DNA from: Procambarus clarkii
Taxonomy: Eukaryota > Arthropoda > Malacostraca > Decapoda > Cambaridae
Length of the DNA: 64,000 nt
NCBI RefSeq assembly: GCF_040958095.1
Contig: NC_091188.1
Coordinates: forward strand, 39,864,734-39,928,733
Reading direction: 5' to 3'
This document shows positions 52,760 through 63,046 of the stretch, one piece after another; position 1 is the stretch's first letter, and every line of letters starts with the position of its first letter. The position numbers were made by a program, and so were the translations under genes. The notes under the pieces were generated by a model. The model was not told the DNA's origin. It was given only the letters and a program-made list of their open reading frames with translations, and did no database searches.

Positions 52760-53440
52760 GGCCTCCCCGCGGCCAGCGGGCACTCGCCATTCGGGGGGGT
52801 GGGGTCCGGCCTCCTGGCCTGTGGAGTTGGGGTGCAGCGCCGGTCTCCAAGTGTTCTGCTGTCCGCAGCTAATACTTTGCCTTTACAGTCAGTCTAGGTC
52901 CTAGTAAGCCCTACCTTTAGTCAGGAAATCCTTCTCCTTATTTCTTGGCGGCACGGCCTCACGCCCTGGGGTTAAATTTTCACCCATTGTCATATCAGGT
53001 TTTCCCCAGTCTCTAGGTATTTTCTGCCCGCCTGTTTAATTCCCGTTAATTCACCTAGGATTTACCATTATGTCTTTCCGGCCTCTTGGTCGGGCTTCAT
53101 TAAGTGTTAGGTGGCCTATATTCACTTGATATATTTACTCTTTGTGTCCTGACTGCTATACATAGTGTTATATAATTATATTACATTTACACTGCCTTAC
53201 TCAAGTACCAGATAAGCTATTAAGTTTCTGCAGAACTCGTTTCCATGTCACTAGGCTAAGCTTACTCTTACTTACTACGGGTGTACATTTTAAGTTAAAT
53301 GATAGTACTCAGTTTGACATGGACATGTTACATTTGTTATTTCTTAATTATTTGCATGTTCTGCAGAAATTATTTTAATTGTACTTCTACTACGTAATAA
53401 ATAAGCCCCCATTCTGTCGGTGTCTTTTTTCCCCTGATCA
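52760..53440 (+). other. Non-coding 3' region of the tyrosine-recombinase retroelement
   Basis: It is GC-rich until about 52870 (a run GGGGGGGTGGGG at 52794), then AT-rich. Two TTCTGCAGAA-like motifs lie at 53227 and 53364. A possible polyadenylation signal (AATAAATAA) is at 53395. Ngaro-type split repeats might be expected here; I saw no convincing match to the left tandem repeats. Confidence 0.5.
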
Positions 53441-53444
53441 GAAA

Positions 53445-54270
53445 CAGTGGTAGACGGAAGAAGTGAGGTGGCGGGGGTAAAAACCGGAATTTCACACTGA
53501 TTTTACCTGATTTACCCGAGGGCCACTAACCCTAGTGGCCTCGACAAGGACAGAAAGCCGGCGGCTTGTCGAAGGTCCCCTCATTTGTCTTGATGGTATT
53601 TTCCAGGTATATGTATGTTAAAACTCAACACAGTTTTTACAGTTACGGCTTCGGCGGGTAGGTGGCTACACAGGTTAATAATCCTGTGGGTAAAAAAGCA
53701 TCTCCTGTTCTCAGTCCAACATTGTGGCTTGTTGAGCTTGAACCCGTTGCTCCTTGTTTATGTTACATCTGAACTTCTGAAGAAAATATCCTGAGCAACA
53801 TCCTTCAACTTGTTCAGTATTTTAAAAGTTTCAATGAGATCCACCCTGTCCTGCCTGGTTTGTAGTGTTGTTAGTCCTGTGGGTGGCCCTCAACCGTTCT
53901 GATACGTGAGATGACTTAGCTCTGGAATGATTGTTGTTGCCGAGGAGGCTTGGTCGAGGACCGGGCCGCAGGGACGCTAAGCCCCGAAATCATCTCAAGG
54001 TAACCCAGTGTTGCACTTTCTCCAGAGCACCTATGTCCTTCTGGAAATAAGGTCTCCATGCTTGGATACAGTAATCTAAGTGATTGCTATAAGCACCAGA
54101 TATTTATTTAGATGAACCATAATTACCTTCTTTTCCTTATAGTCAAAAGTACGTTTGATTATCCCAAGAGTTTGGTTAGCTTTTCTGACTGTTGCACCCA
54201 CCTAATGTGCAACTTTTAATGAGTGGTGGATTTTGACTCCAAGGTATTTTTCTTTATCAATCTGCTGTAA
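53445..54270 (-). mobile_element. CR1-like LINE fragment containing a short SINE-tail insert
   Basis: The reversed CR1-like tail (GGTAAAAAAGCATCTCCTGT, AACATTGTGGCTTGTTGAGC and so on) is as at 1740-2400. At 53941-54005, AGGAGGCTTGGTCGAGGACC to AATCATCTCAAGGTAACC, the LINE/SINE shared tail, is inserted in plus orientation. A further small fragment lies at 54690-54800. Confidence 0.6.
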
Positions 54271-54279
54271 TGTAATGCA

Positions 54280-54690
54280 GATATGTTGCGATTATCATAA
54301 TATAAAAATCTTAAGGCAGAAAAATCATTTTATTAATTAAATTAATTCATGTTAAATTATTAATTGTATAAGGACAATTAGAAGAACCTAACACATATTA
54401 TTTGAAGACGCACTAATTATATGATAATGTGCCATCTATTTATTCATATTCTTAACTTATTATAATCTTCTATTGCCTCGTTTTTGGTCATTTTATTGTC
54501 TTGTAAGAAGAGAACAGCAGTGAACACACGCCTGTGCATATGTATATATGAAAGGGTTGGTAGAGTCGAAAGTGTCAGTGAACGAACTTTGGTGTACCGA
54601 ACTGATGTTATCCGAAACGGTTATGTACGAATAGGCCAGTCCCAGTTTTTAGACCCAAACTTCTCAAGGATACGAACCTAAATATATTTT
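54280..54690. other. No gene recognised
   Basis: AT-rich, with a short open frame (54484..54681) lacking family features. I see no repeat ends. Confidence 0.35.
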
Positions 54691-54869
54691 TATTTATTTA
54701 TTTCATGGGTTTATAACCCTGTGTGTGAAAAAACATCTTCTATTCTGTCCTACATTGTGGCTTGTTGAGCTTGAAACCGTTGCATCCGTTGTTTGTGTTA
54801 CACCTGACCTGACGAGAAGTGAAGATACTTTACATATTTAAGGATTTCAGTAAACTGAGACCGGAGTTT

Positions 54870-55200
54870 GTAATAGCTCTGATTGGTGATTTATGATGAG
54901 TAACTAACTGTCAAAGGTAAGTTTGGATTGTAGATCCCCAGGCATAGATACTGTGAGTGAGTTATGGATAGATGAGAGAATAAGTGATACCAAGACAGAA
55001 CAAGGTATGCAGTATCTGGTCTTGGAGAGAATCCCTATTGTTTTAGATACTTCTTTTTTTTTTTTGGGGGGGGGGGCATTTTTGTATATGACAATGGAAA
55101 TTCAGCTTCTTGTCAATGTAATCTCCAAGGAATTTACCTTTTAATTTTAACATTATTTGGGAATTGTTAATACATAGGTTAATCTGATGCTTTAATTCCT
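54870..55200 (-). mobile_element. LINE fragment related to 58740..60640
   Basis: GTATGCAGTATCTGGTCTTGGAGAGAAT matches the region near 59735-59770 (ATAATATCTGATCTTAGAGAG) in the LINE on the minus strand. A T/G run lies at 55051-55076. The piece is short and decayed. Confidence 0.45.
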
Positions 55201-55259
55201 TTAGTACCAAATAACTTGGAACTGTAACTTAAAGATGTCTGTGTAACATATTAAGGATT

Positions 55260-56480
55260 CCTCAGTGAATAAGGAAACATTAAATGAAGCACATTTATTC
55301 ATTAATTGAATGAACACTTCTAGTTATAGTGACTGTGGATACAGTGAATTGTCAAATAAGTTGCAAATATTAATTAATGGGACACAAATAAAAGTCAAGA
55401 ATCACAGCTTATACAATCTATTAAAAAATATAAACTAATTATAAACAACACATTATCTACATTCATCAAACCAACAACATACTAAACCTCTTAATCAAAA
55501 CAAAATAGACTACATTTATATTTGTCAACATATATAAACTTATATGGATTAATAACACAAAATAATTCATTGTGTCGGGGGACAGACAGCCAGCATATAT
55601 ATATACATGTTAGGCTTATATCAAGGTCCCCTCCCCCCCCCCATGTCGAACTACTGACCCTCCCCAAGTTGCAACCATACAAGCCAGCTAACTCATGGGT
55701 ATCTATTTACTGTTAGGTGAACCCGGGTATGTGATGGGAGATGCGCCCAACCATTTCTGTCCCTCCCGGGATTTAAACCTGAAATTCCCAATTGTGAGTC
55801 GAGAACGAACCTGACTGTACTACCGGAACCCTCCCAGGTACATTAAATTTAAAAATGCTTCAATTAAAAACAGACATCCTAATACATAATCGTTTGTAAA
55901 CATATAACATGAATACAAACAATAATTAGGTCTAGGTTAATCACCATGAATGAAGTGCTTCCCAATATAATACAAAGTCTAGAATTAAGTTAATATTAAT
56001 GTAATGCAAAATTGTGTAATGCAAAAACTTTGTTTACATGTTACTCGATAAAATGCAACAAATTTATTTACCTATGGGGGAATTTGGATTTTTCGAACAC
56101 TTGTAGCTACCATGTTCTTTTACGTGACCAGTGAGGTACATCTTACTTGTACAAATGGGAATAATTAAATATAACTTAAATACCATATGATCCAGAGAAC
56201 TGCCTTCTAATGCTCAGTGAATGTTTAACACAAATGTGAAAGCAAAATCATCACTGAAAGACATCTAACTGATTAGGTGATAACACAGTGTTTTCAAGAT
56301 GACATAATTGTTAAATTTGTTATTTAATTAGTGGAAAATTAATGTCCTGATAAACATCTCATACAAGAGTACCAAATTAAATGACACTGGAGACTTGTCC
56401 AACATACACACCACTGGTGTCTTGTAAAATTAATACTGTCATAATTTTTCCCTCAAATTATAATTTTTTTCCCTCAAGAT
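55260..56480. repeat. 3' flank of zinc-finger duplication block C
   Basis: 55400-55560 and 55850-55980 match 21180-21545 in block A, and 56030-56450 matches 42270-42310 and 43033-43400 in block B. A repeat of about 290 bases (55560..55850) interrupts it. This is the longest continuous version of the flank, so block C is closest to the ancestral layout. Confidence 0.55.
55560..55850. mobile_element. SINE-type repeat
   Basis: AATTCATTGTGTCGGGGGAC at the start and CGAGAACGAACC at the end match 23305-23640. A C run (55630-55641) and short TA run (55597-55606) are included. Its B-box-like part is GGATTTAAACCTGAA. Confidence 0.5.
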
Positions 56481-56485
56481 GGGGC

Positions 56486-57769
56486 CTAGTGAGGTTCATC
56501 ATCTGAATGCACTAATACGTGTTTTCTCATACTAGTACGATGCCTAAATCTTTTCCCACACTTCGGACATTCATGAGGTTTATCGTCAGTGTGCACTAAC
56601 ATGTGACTTACTTTGCCATAACGATGTCTGAATCTTTTCCCACATTCTGGACACTCATAAGGTTTATCATCTGAATGCACCTTCCTATGTGCCTTCATAT
56701 TTTCAATTAGACTGAACCCTCTCCCACAATCAGGACATTCATGAGGTCTATCCTCAGTATGCACTAACATGTGGTTTTTCACACTATGATGGTGTCTAAA
56801 TCTTTTCCCACACTCGGGACATTCATGAGGTTTATCATCCGTATGCACTGACATGTGTTTTATCATATTGCTCCGAAATCTGAATCCCTTCCCACAATCT
56901 GGACACTCATGAGGTTTATCATCTGTATGCACCAGCATGTGTTTCTTCACATATTCAAGACGACTGAATCCTTTCCCACATTCAGGACATGCGTGAAGTT
57001 TATCCTCCACATGCACTAACATGTGGCTTATAATACCACTGCGTTCTCTGAATCTTCTCCCACACTCGGCACACTCAAAGCGTTTAATATCTGTGTGAAC
57101 TCTTCTGTGGCTCTTCATATGATCAAGACGACTGAATTTTTTATCACACTCTGGACACTCGTGAGGTTTATCCTTCGTATGCACTCTCATGTGTTTCTTC
57201 ACACTTTCAATATGACTGAATGTTTTCCCACATTCTGGGCATTCATGATGTTTATCCTTCATATGCACCTTCCTATGTCTGTTCATATATGCAAGATTAC
57301 CGAATGTTTTTCCACATTCTGGACATTCGTGATGTTTAACAGCCGTATGAACCCTCCTGTGTCTCTTCATATATTCGGGATGACTGAACGTTTTCCCACA
57401 TTCTGGACATTCATGAGGTTTATCACCTGTATGCACTGACATGTGACTTATTATTTGGCTACGGCGGCTAAAACTTTTCCCACACTCTTGACATTCGAAA
57501 GGATTGTCGGGTTTATTCCCCGTATGCACCTTCGTGTGATACATCATATTACTATGGTATCTGAATTTTTTCCCGCATACTCTACATTCAAAAGGTTTAT
57601 CACCTGTATGCATCACCATGTGTTGCTTCAACTTAGGAAGGCGACAGAATAATTTCCCACATTCAGGGCATGCGTGAGTTTTATCTCCTGTATGCAACCT
57701 CCTGTGTGTCTTCATATCATCATGACGACTGAAGCTTTTCCCACATTCTGGACACTCGTGAGGTTTCAT
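56486..57769 (-). CDS. C2H2 zinc-finger protein, copy C, 15 fingers
   Basis: An intact 427-residue frame of 15 consecutive C2H2 fingers, starting MKPHECPECGKSFSRHDD and ending with a fifteenth finger and DDEPH. All Cys/His ligands are present; one finger (3, FECRVCGKKF) has a drifted second half-site. Between fingers 3 and 4 is the linker TGNKPDNP, shared with copy A. The finger recognition positions (-1, 2, 3, 6 of each helix) differ from copies A and B mainly in fingers 2, 5-7 and 10-11, while 13-15 are nearly constant. It would be a nuclear DNA-binding protein of unknown target. The 5' flank with a CRE site is intact, so this is the copy most likely to be normally expressed. Confidence 0.88.
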   Translation of the reverse strand: MKPHECPECGKSFSRHDDMKTHRRLHTGDKTHACPECGKLFCRLPKLKQHMVMHTGDKPFECRVCGKKFRYHSNMMYHTKVHTGNKPDNPFECQECGKSFSRRSQIISHMSVHTGDKPHECPECGKTFSHPEYMKRHRRVHTAVKHHECPECGKTFGNLAYMNRHRKVHMKDKHHECPECGKTFSHIESVKKHMRVHTKDKPHECPECDKKFSRLDHMKSHRRVHTDIKRFECAECGRRFRERSGIISHMLVHVEDKLHACPECGKGFSRLEYVKKHMLVHTDDKPHECPDCGKGFRFRSNMIKHMSVHTDDKPHECPECGKRFRHHHSVKNHMLVHTEDRPHECPDCGRGFSLIENMKAHRKVHSDDKPYECPECGKRFRHRYGKVSHMLVHTDDKPHECPKCGKRFRHRTSMRKHVLVHSDDEPH

Positions 57770-58465
57770 CTTCCTTGTGATCGTTCAGTTTGTGTGAAGT
57801 TTTATCTCCCACTGAGAAGTGCAGTTGTCTTGTGAGATGGGGGGCGTATCCAGAAGACACATACACTGTCGTTGGGAAGGATAATTAAGGCTTTCTTCTA
57901 CCGTCTTTTTGTGATATATGCAGTTTGTATAAAGATTTACCCTTCTCGAGGCTTGGTGCTGGGATTGGGGCAGCAAAGCCAAGCCTGGTGGCGTAGAGAA
58001 GTATGGACAATGGAGGAGCTGTTCCTCCTATATTTTCCTTCTACTGAGCTCCTCTCCCTTCGCCTACAGCTGCTCAGACCACACACATACATGGAAGCTG
58101 ATTTAGAGCGACGACGACACACGAATCATCACTACTTGTAAGATACGTGGAGATTTGTGAAGGTTTCCTCACGTGTGTTTATGTTTAGAATTAGAAACGT
58201 CTCGGGAGGCGATCCAAAACCTACCCTTGAATGAAGGCTATGACGTCACACACCTCTTGTGTATAATATATATAATATACAGCATTGTATGTATTATCTT
58301 AATTTGTTAAGTTAAGTTAAATTACGTTAGGATAGATTAGGTTTGTTATATTAGATTCAGTTTGTTGCAAGGGTTAAGGTGACGTCGCTGTGCAAAATTT
58401 TTGTCCATTTTTAGACCCACAGTTCAGCTATGCTAAGAGGATACGAGCCTAAAAATAGCCAATTA
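57770..58465 (-). promoter_or_regulatory. Putative promoter/5'UTR of zinc-finger copy C, with CRE site
   Basis: AATTAAGGCTTTCTTCTACC, GCAGTTTGTATAAAGATTTA and the CRE TGACGTCA (58241-58248) are shared with block A. Similarity continues to about 58465 (GACCCACAGTTCAGCTATG and GGATACGAGCCTAAAAATAG match 26060-26110). The CRE is about 470 bases upstream of the start codon. Confidence 0.5.
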
Positions 58466-58469
58466 AAAT

Positions 58470-58600
58470 GCACTCGCCTATTTGTGCTTGCGGGAGTTGA
58501 ACTTCGGCTTAGTGCTTTCTCCTGATAATTGCTTTTTGCTTTTCGGCTCTTTGGTCCCGCCTCTCAACTGTCAGTTAACTTGTATACAGGTTCCTAAGCC
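58470..58600 (-). mobile_element. SINE fragment
   Basis: CTCGCCTATTTGTGCTTGCG, then GGCTCTTTGGTCCCGCCTCT. The same unit lies at 25375 and, reversed, at 62940. It abuts the TTTA microsatellite. Confidence 0.55.
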
Positions 58601-58739
<139 letters not shown>

Positions 58740-60640
58740 ATACAAGAAAGTACATTGGGGGTTAACAGAGAACAGAAATTAAGTTGAATTTACATTCTTG
58801 TAAGCCACTAGCACGCATAGTGTTTCGGGCAAGTCCTTAAATTAACAGATAATTTTTAGATAAGTAACAGTAAAATTGTCAAAAAAATTCGAGGTACTTT
58901 ACAGCTTTACTTTACAGGTACAGATAATTTTAAGTAGAATAATTACAGTAAAATTAACAAAAAATGTTGACAGGTACATTGCAAGAAATTTTGACACAAA
59001 TACACAATAATAACAATACACAATAATGAACAAGGTACAATAGGATAACATTTCACGATTATACATTGGTTCACTGAAGCACAATATGAGGATCATTACA
59101 AGGAACAATGTAGTAGAATATGCACTCAATACAACAACTATGATGTCAGATGATATCTAAGATTACAATGGTAAAATAATATGGCTTAAGTACAAATATT
59201 GGGGGATTGGGTAGCACTAGATACAGTGCGAACATAAAGCACTAGGTAGAAAACTATGAAGATGAAATTTGGTACTTTTTGGTTTTATTTTTGAATTAGG
59301 CAAAAGTTGGACAACTTTTCAATTCATTAGGGAGTGAGTTCCATAGACTAGGTCCCTTTATTTGCATAGAGTGTTTACACAGATTAAGTTTGACTCTGGG
59401 GATATCAAAGAGATATTTATTTCTGGTGTGATATGTGTTCTATTACATCTGTCCAGGAAGAGTTTCAGAACAGGATTTGCATTTAAGAACAGGGTTTTAT
59501 AAATGTAATTGACACAAGAGAATGTATAGAGTGAATTTATGTTTAGCATGTTTAGAGATTTAAACAGGGGAGCTGTGTGTTGTCTGAAAGCAGAGTTTGT
59601 TATTGTCCTGATAGCAGATTTTTGCTGGGTGATGATGGGCTTGAGGTAGTTTGCAGTGGTTGAACCCCAAGCACAGATACCATAAGTAAGATAGTGATAG
59701 ATAAGTGCATAATAGAGTGAGAGGAGAGCAGAGTAGGATACATAATATCTGATCTTAGAGAGTATAGCAACTGTTTTAGAAACTGTTTTAGTTATGTGTT
59801 GTAAGCGGTTGCTGAAGTTGAGTCTCTTGTCTAAGTATAGGTCAAGGAACTTTCCATCATTTTTATTGCTAATGTTTACACTATCTATCTGAAGCTGAAT
59901 TGCATTTGTTGATTTGCTTCCAAATAAGATGTAGTACGTCTTTTCTATGTTTAGTGTGAGTTTGTTGGTTGACATCCACAAGTGACCTTTTTTAATTCAA
60001 TGTTTACAACATTATTTAATTTGAGTGGGTTGGGGTCAAAGTAGATGAGAGTAGTATCATCAGCAAACAATATAGGTTTAAGCATGTTAGAGATATTAGG
60101 CTGATTATTGATGTATATAAGAAACAGGAGGGGTCCTAGGATGCTGCCCTGTGGCACCCTTACGGTTAGTAATAGAGTAGGAGAGGTAATATCATTGATG
60201 GCTACATATTGGTGTCTGTCACTATATCTGATCGGATATAGTTCAGGGCAAGGCCACGGATTCCATAATGGTGGAGTTTAAGTAAGAGGTAGTTATGGTT
60301 AACAGTATCAAAAGCTTTTCTCAGGTCAATGAAGAGTCCAATCGGAAACTCACTTTTGTCAAGGGCTGAGAAGATTAAGTCAAGCAGACTAACAATAGCA
60401 TCATTGGTACTCTTTTGGGAGCGGAAGCCAAACTGACAGGGACTTAATATATTGAGTTTTACAAGATAGGAGTAGAGCTGTTTGTAAATAATTTTTTTTC
60501 AAATATTTTTGATAATATAGGTAGATTTGATATGGGTCTGTAATTATTTATGTCTGCCGTGTTACCTCCTTTATGAACTGGCGTTACTCTTGCTATTTTA
60601 AGGAGATCAGGGAAGGTATGACACTAAAGATTTATTTGGC
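58740..60640 (-). mobile_element. LINE, 3' part, with (TAAA)n tail
   Basis: Minus strand: RT motifs MPQGSILGPLLFLIYIN and LFADDTTLIYF (59951..60157), a frameshift, then a 207-residue post-RT frame (59358..59981) with LTLNIEKTYYILFGSKST, SKTVAILSKIRYYVS and TYGICAWGSTTANYLKPII. The 3' UTR runs to 58740. The region 60160-60640 is more RT sequence, decayed. Same family as 45385 and 46392, but diverged. Confidence 0.75.
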
Positions 60641-60654
60641 TCTATCATATCTAT

Positions 60655-60780
60655 ATGATATAATAGTCCGAAACGCTATGCGTGCTACTGACTTTACAAG
60701 AATGTAAAATCATCATTGCTATGTTCTCCCTTAACCCCCAATGTACCTTCTTGTATATAAATAAATAATTAAATAAATAG
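60655..60780 (+). mobile_element. LINE 3' tail, plus strand
   Basis: GTCCGAAACGCTATGCGTGC and CAATGTACCTTCTTGTATAT, ending in AAATAAATAATTAAATAAAT. It lies tail-opposed to the LINE at 58740..60640. Confidence 0.6.
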
Positions 60781-61086
60781 TCATACTACATATTTGGTTA
60801 ACTATTTGCACTGAAATGTGTACGTCTCCGAAATTGATACATTAATTAATGATTCTTTATCATCCTTAATTGTGCTCAACTCTTTAAGACAGAATTCTAA
60901 CATGAGTCCATTTCATGGGGATTCCATCAACTCCTGTTGGCCTCCGAATGCATGATAAGAGCTGATGAGTTAGCCAAGGAATTTGTCTTCAGAGAAGGAG
61001 TTCATTAAAATCTTGTATTGCCTCTGAGAATAATAATACGCCAACAACTTATATATATATATATATATATATATAAATATATATAT

Positions 61087-61473
61087 GTCGTACCTAGTAG
61101 CCAGAACGCACTTCTCAGCCTACTATGCATGGCCCGATTTGCCTAATAAGCCAAGTTTTCATGAATTAATTGTTTTTCGACTACCTAACCTACCTAACCT
61201 AACCTAACCTAACTTTTTCTGATACCTAACCTAACCTAACCTATAAAGATAGGTTAGGTTAGGTTAGGGAGGGTTGGTTAGGTTCGGTCATATATCTACG
61301 TTAATTTTAACTCCAATAAAAAAAAATTGACCTCATACATAATGAAATGGGTAGCTTTATCATTTCATAAGAAAAAAATTACAGAAAATATATTTATTCA
61401 GGGAAACTTGGCTTATTAGGCAAATCGGGCCTTGCATAGTAGGCTGAGAAGTGCGTTCTGGCTACTAGGTACG

Positions 61474-61475
<2 letters not shown>
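61087..61475. mobile_element. MITE with long terminal inverted repeats and telomere-like core
   Basis: The ends are inverted repeats of about 72 bases: GTCGTACCTAGTAGCCAGAA on the left, TTCTGGCTACTAGGTACGAC on the right, continuing through CTTGGCTTATTAGGCAAATC. The core has (CCTAA)n at about 61182-61240 and (TTAGG)n at about 61245-61275. It sits inside a (TA)n microsatellite, which flanks it on both sides. No coding capacity. Confidence 0.85.

Positions 61476-61545
<70 letters not shown>
61476..61545. repeat. (TA)n/(CA)n microsatellite
   Basis: About 60 bases of alternating AT after a short CACACA. The other half of the interrupted array lies at 61050-61086. Confidence 0.9.
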
Positions 61546-61547
61546 CC

Positions 61548-61746
61548 AAGAACTCTATTTGACTCGGGCAGGATTCGAACCCATGCCGTCTAGGATCACC
61601 CCTAAACGTACACAGTACCGTGACCACCACACCAATGATCGTCACCAATAGACGATCATTGGTGTGGTGGTCACGGTACTGTGTACGTTTAGGGGTGATC
61701 CTGGACGGCACGGGTTCGAATCCTGGCCGAGTCAAGTAGAGTTCTT
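61548..61746. repeat. 199-bp palindrome of two tRNA-like units
   Basis: The arms 61548..61643 and 61651..61746 are nearly exact inverted repeats around the 7-base spacer ACCAATA. Each arm has a tRNA-like unit: A-box-like TGGTGTGGTGGTCACGGTAC and B box GGGTTCGAATCC (right arm 61711-61722). The arms differ at few positions (TCTAGGATC/GATCCTGGA), so it is recent or conserved by conversion. Confidence 0.88.
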
Positions 61747-62038
61747 AGTGACCTATGGCTTGCGCGTCCATGCAGCTTTCTCACATTAATAAATAAGAAG
61801 GTACATTTGGTTTTCTCACATTTATAAGAGTAACATTGATGTTTTTACATTCGTGCAAAGCCACTAACATGACGTTTTTGGCAAACCTAACATAACCTTA
61901 GGGGGCCAAAATATGTATATACAGACACAGAATTATACGTCAAAATACGATGTACTATTAGAGAGGACGGACAGCCCATTCTCTCGAGCGTTCACAACGT
62001 CAAAATACGATGTATAATTCGGGAGAACAGGTTGGGCA

Positions 62039-62245
62039 TCAATATATACCATGCCAGCACCTACCGCGCTCAGTCTTACCAACACATACACTGCTACTTT
62101 CCTTGCATGAATTTTCTCTTGAATTTCTTGTATACGCAATTTCCATAGGAAACACCTCGCTAGTAATACCATCGTCACAACAGAGACAAAAGAGCATCGC
62201 TGCTAATAAAACAACAAGGAGGGCTACGAGCGCAAGACAAGTCAT
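62039..62245 (-). CDS. Candidate signal-peptide, cysteine-rich exon
   Basis: On the minus strand a 68-codon frame starts MTCLALVALLVVLLAAMLFC, a textbook hydrophobic signal or membrane segment. It continues with cysteines (CLCCDDGITSEV, SCKESSSVCVGK, RCWHG). A good donor (TTG|GTAAGA) occurs at about 62076, so the frame may be a first exon with more coding sequence to the left. Upstream on the minus strand are a GAGAGAGAGAG run, a CACGTG box (near 62316) and a TATA-like TTATATAC (near 62278). I recognise no family; a small secreted peptide is one reading, a chance frame another. The ATG is in a fair context. Confidence 0.3.
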   Translation of the reverse strand: MTCLALVALLVVLLAAMLFCLCCDDGITSEVFPMEIAYTRNSRENSCKESSSVCVGKTERGRCWHGIY

Positions 62246-62489
62246 GTAAGACGATAACAAGGAGTGGGAAGACGTATATAACATTGGCCACAAGGGTGTA
62301 GAGCAAGAGGTTGGTGGCACACGTGCCAAAGGTGGCACTGCTGCCTCTCTCTCTCCAGGCACTCGTAACCCACACTGATCCTGCATTAACAATTAACTTA
62401 TATAAGAGCATAGTAATAAAAGTAAAAGGGGCATATACTAAAAAGTATGTAAAATATATGTAAATAGTATGTTAATTTTACATAGTAAA

Positions 62490-62555
62490 AGATCAAATGG
62501 GGGGACCTTTGACAAGCCGCAAGCTTCCTGTCCTCATCGAGGCCATTGGCCCACA
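62490..62555 (+). mobile_element. CR1-like LINE 3' end
   Basis: GACCTTTGACAAGCCGCAAG and CTTCCTGTCCTCATCGAGGC match 18640-18680 and, reversed, 53545-53580. Only the last 65 bases remain. Confidence 0.6.
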
Positions 62556-62654
62556 TGTGACATCTCATAAGACAGTAAAATAAACTATACATGATCATAC
62601 ATATATATTTTATATACAATTCTTAGAGTCTCTCAGCAGTACAGTCCATCTGTC

Positions 62655-62928
<274 letters not shown>

Positions 62929-62939
62929 AAAAAAACTTG

Positions 62940-63025
62940 ATTAATAGACAGTTTAAAGGCGGGCCGAAAGAACCAGAGCTCAACCCCCGCAAGCACAACT
63001 GGGCGAATACAATTAGGTGAATACA
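62940..63025 (+). mobile_element. SINE 3' fragment
   Basis: GCGGGCCGAAAGAACCAGAG and CAACCCCCGCAAGCACAACT. It is the reverse of 58470..58600. It ends AATACAATTAGGTGAATAC. Confidence 0.55.
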
Positions 63026-63046
63026 AACACTTTGACTACAGCAGTA

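Larger units (their letters stand above)
47431..53440 (+). mobile_element. Ngaro/DIRS-type tyrosine-recombinase retroelement, GC-rich
   Basis: In order on the plus strand: tandem 200-bp repeats (47436..48250), a GC-rich leader, gag-like frame (about 49080..50268), RT (50261..51193), RNase H (51178..51869), tyrosine recombinase (51839..52759), and a non-coding 3' region ending near AATAAATAAGCCCCCATTCTG (53394-53418). The set RT + RNase H + YR defines the DIRS order. The internal coding part is markedly richer in G+C than its surroundings. It is broken by a few single-base changes but otherwise well preserved. I could not establish the type of terminal repeats. Confidence 0.8.

Noticed and set aside
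61182-61275. Internal telomere or chromosome end
   Set aside because: The tracts are short, oppositely oriented and enclosed by MITE ends.
61394-61735. Minus-strand frame with IYIYIY repeats
   Set aside because: It reads through the TA microsatellite and the palindrome; not a gene.
61700-61740. tRNA gene at the right arm of the palindrome
   Set aside because: The B box is good, but the acceptor stem and anticodon arm do not fold as a canonical tRNA. Treated as tRNA-derived repeat.
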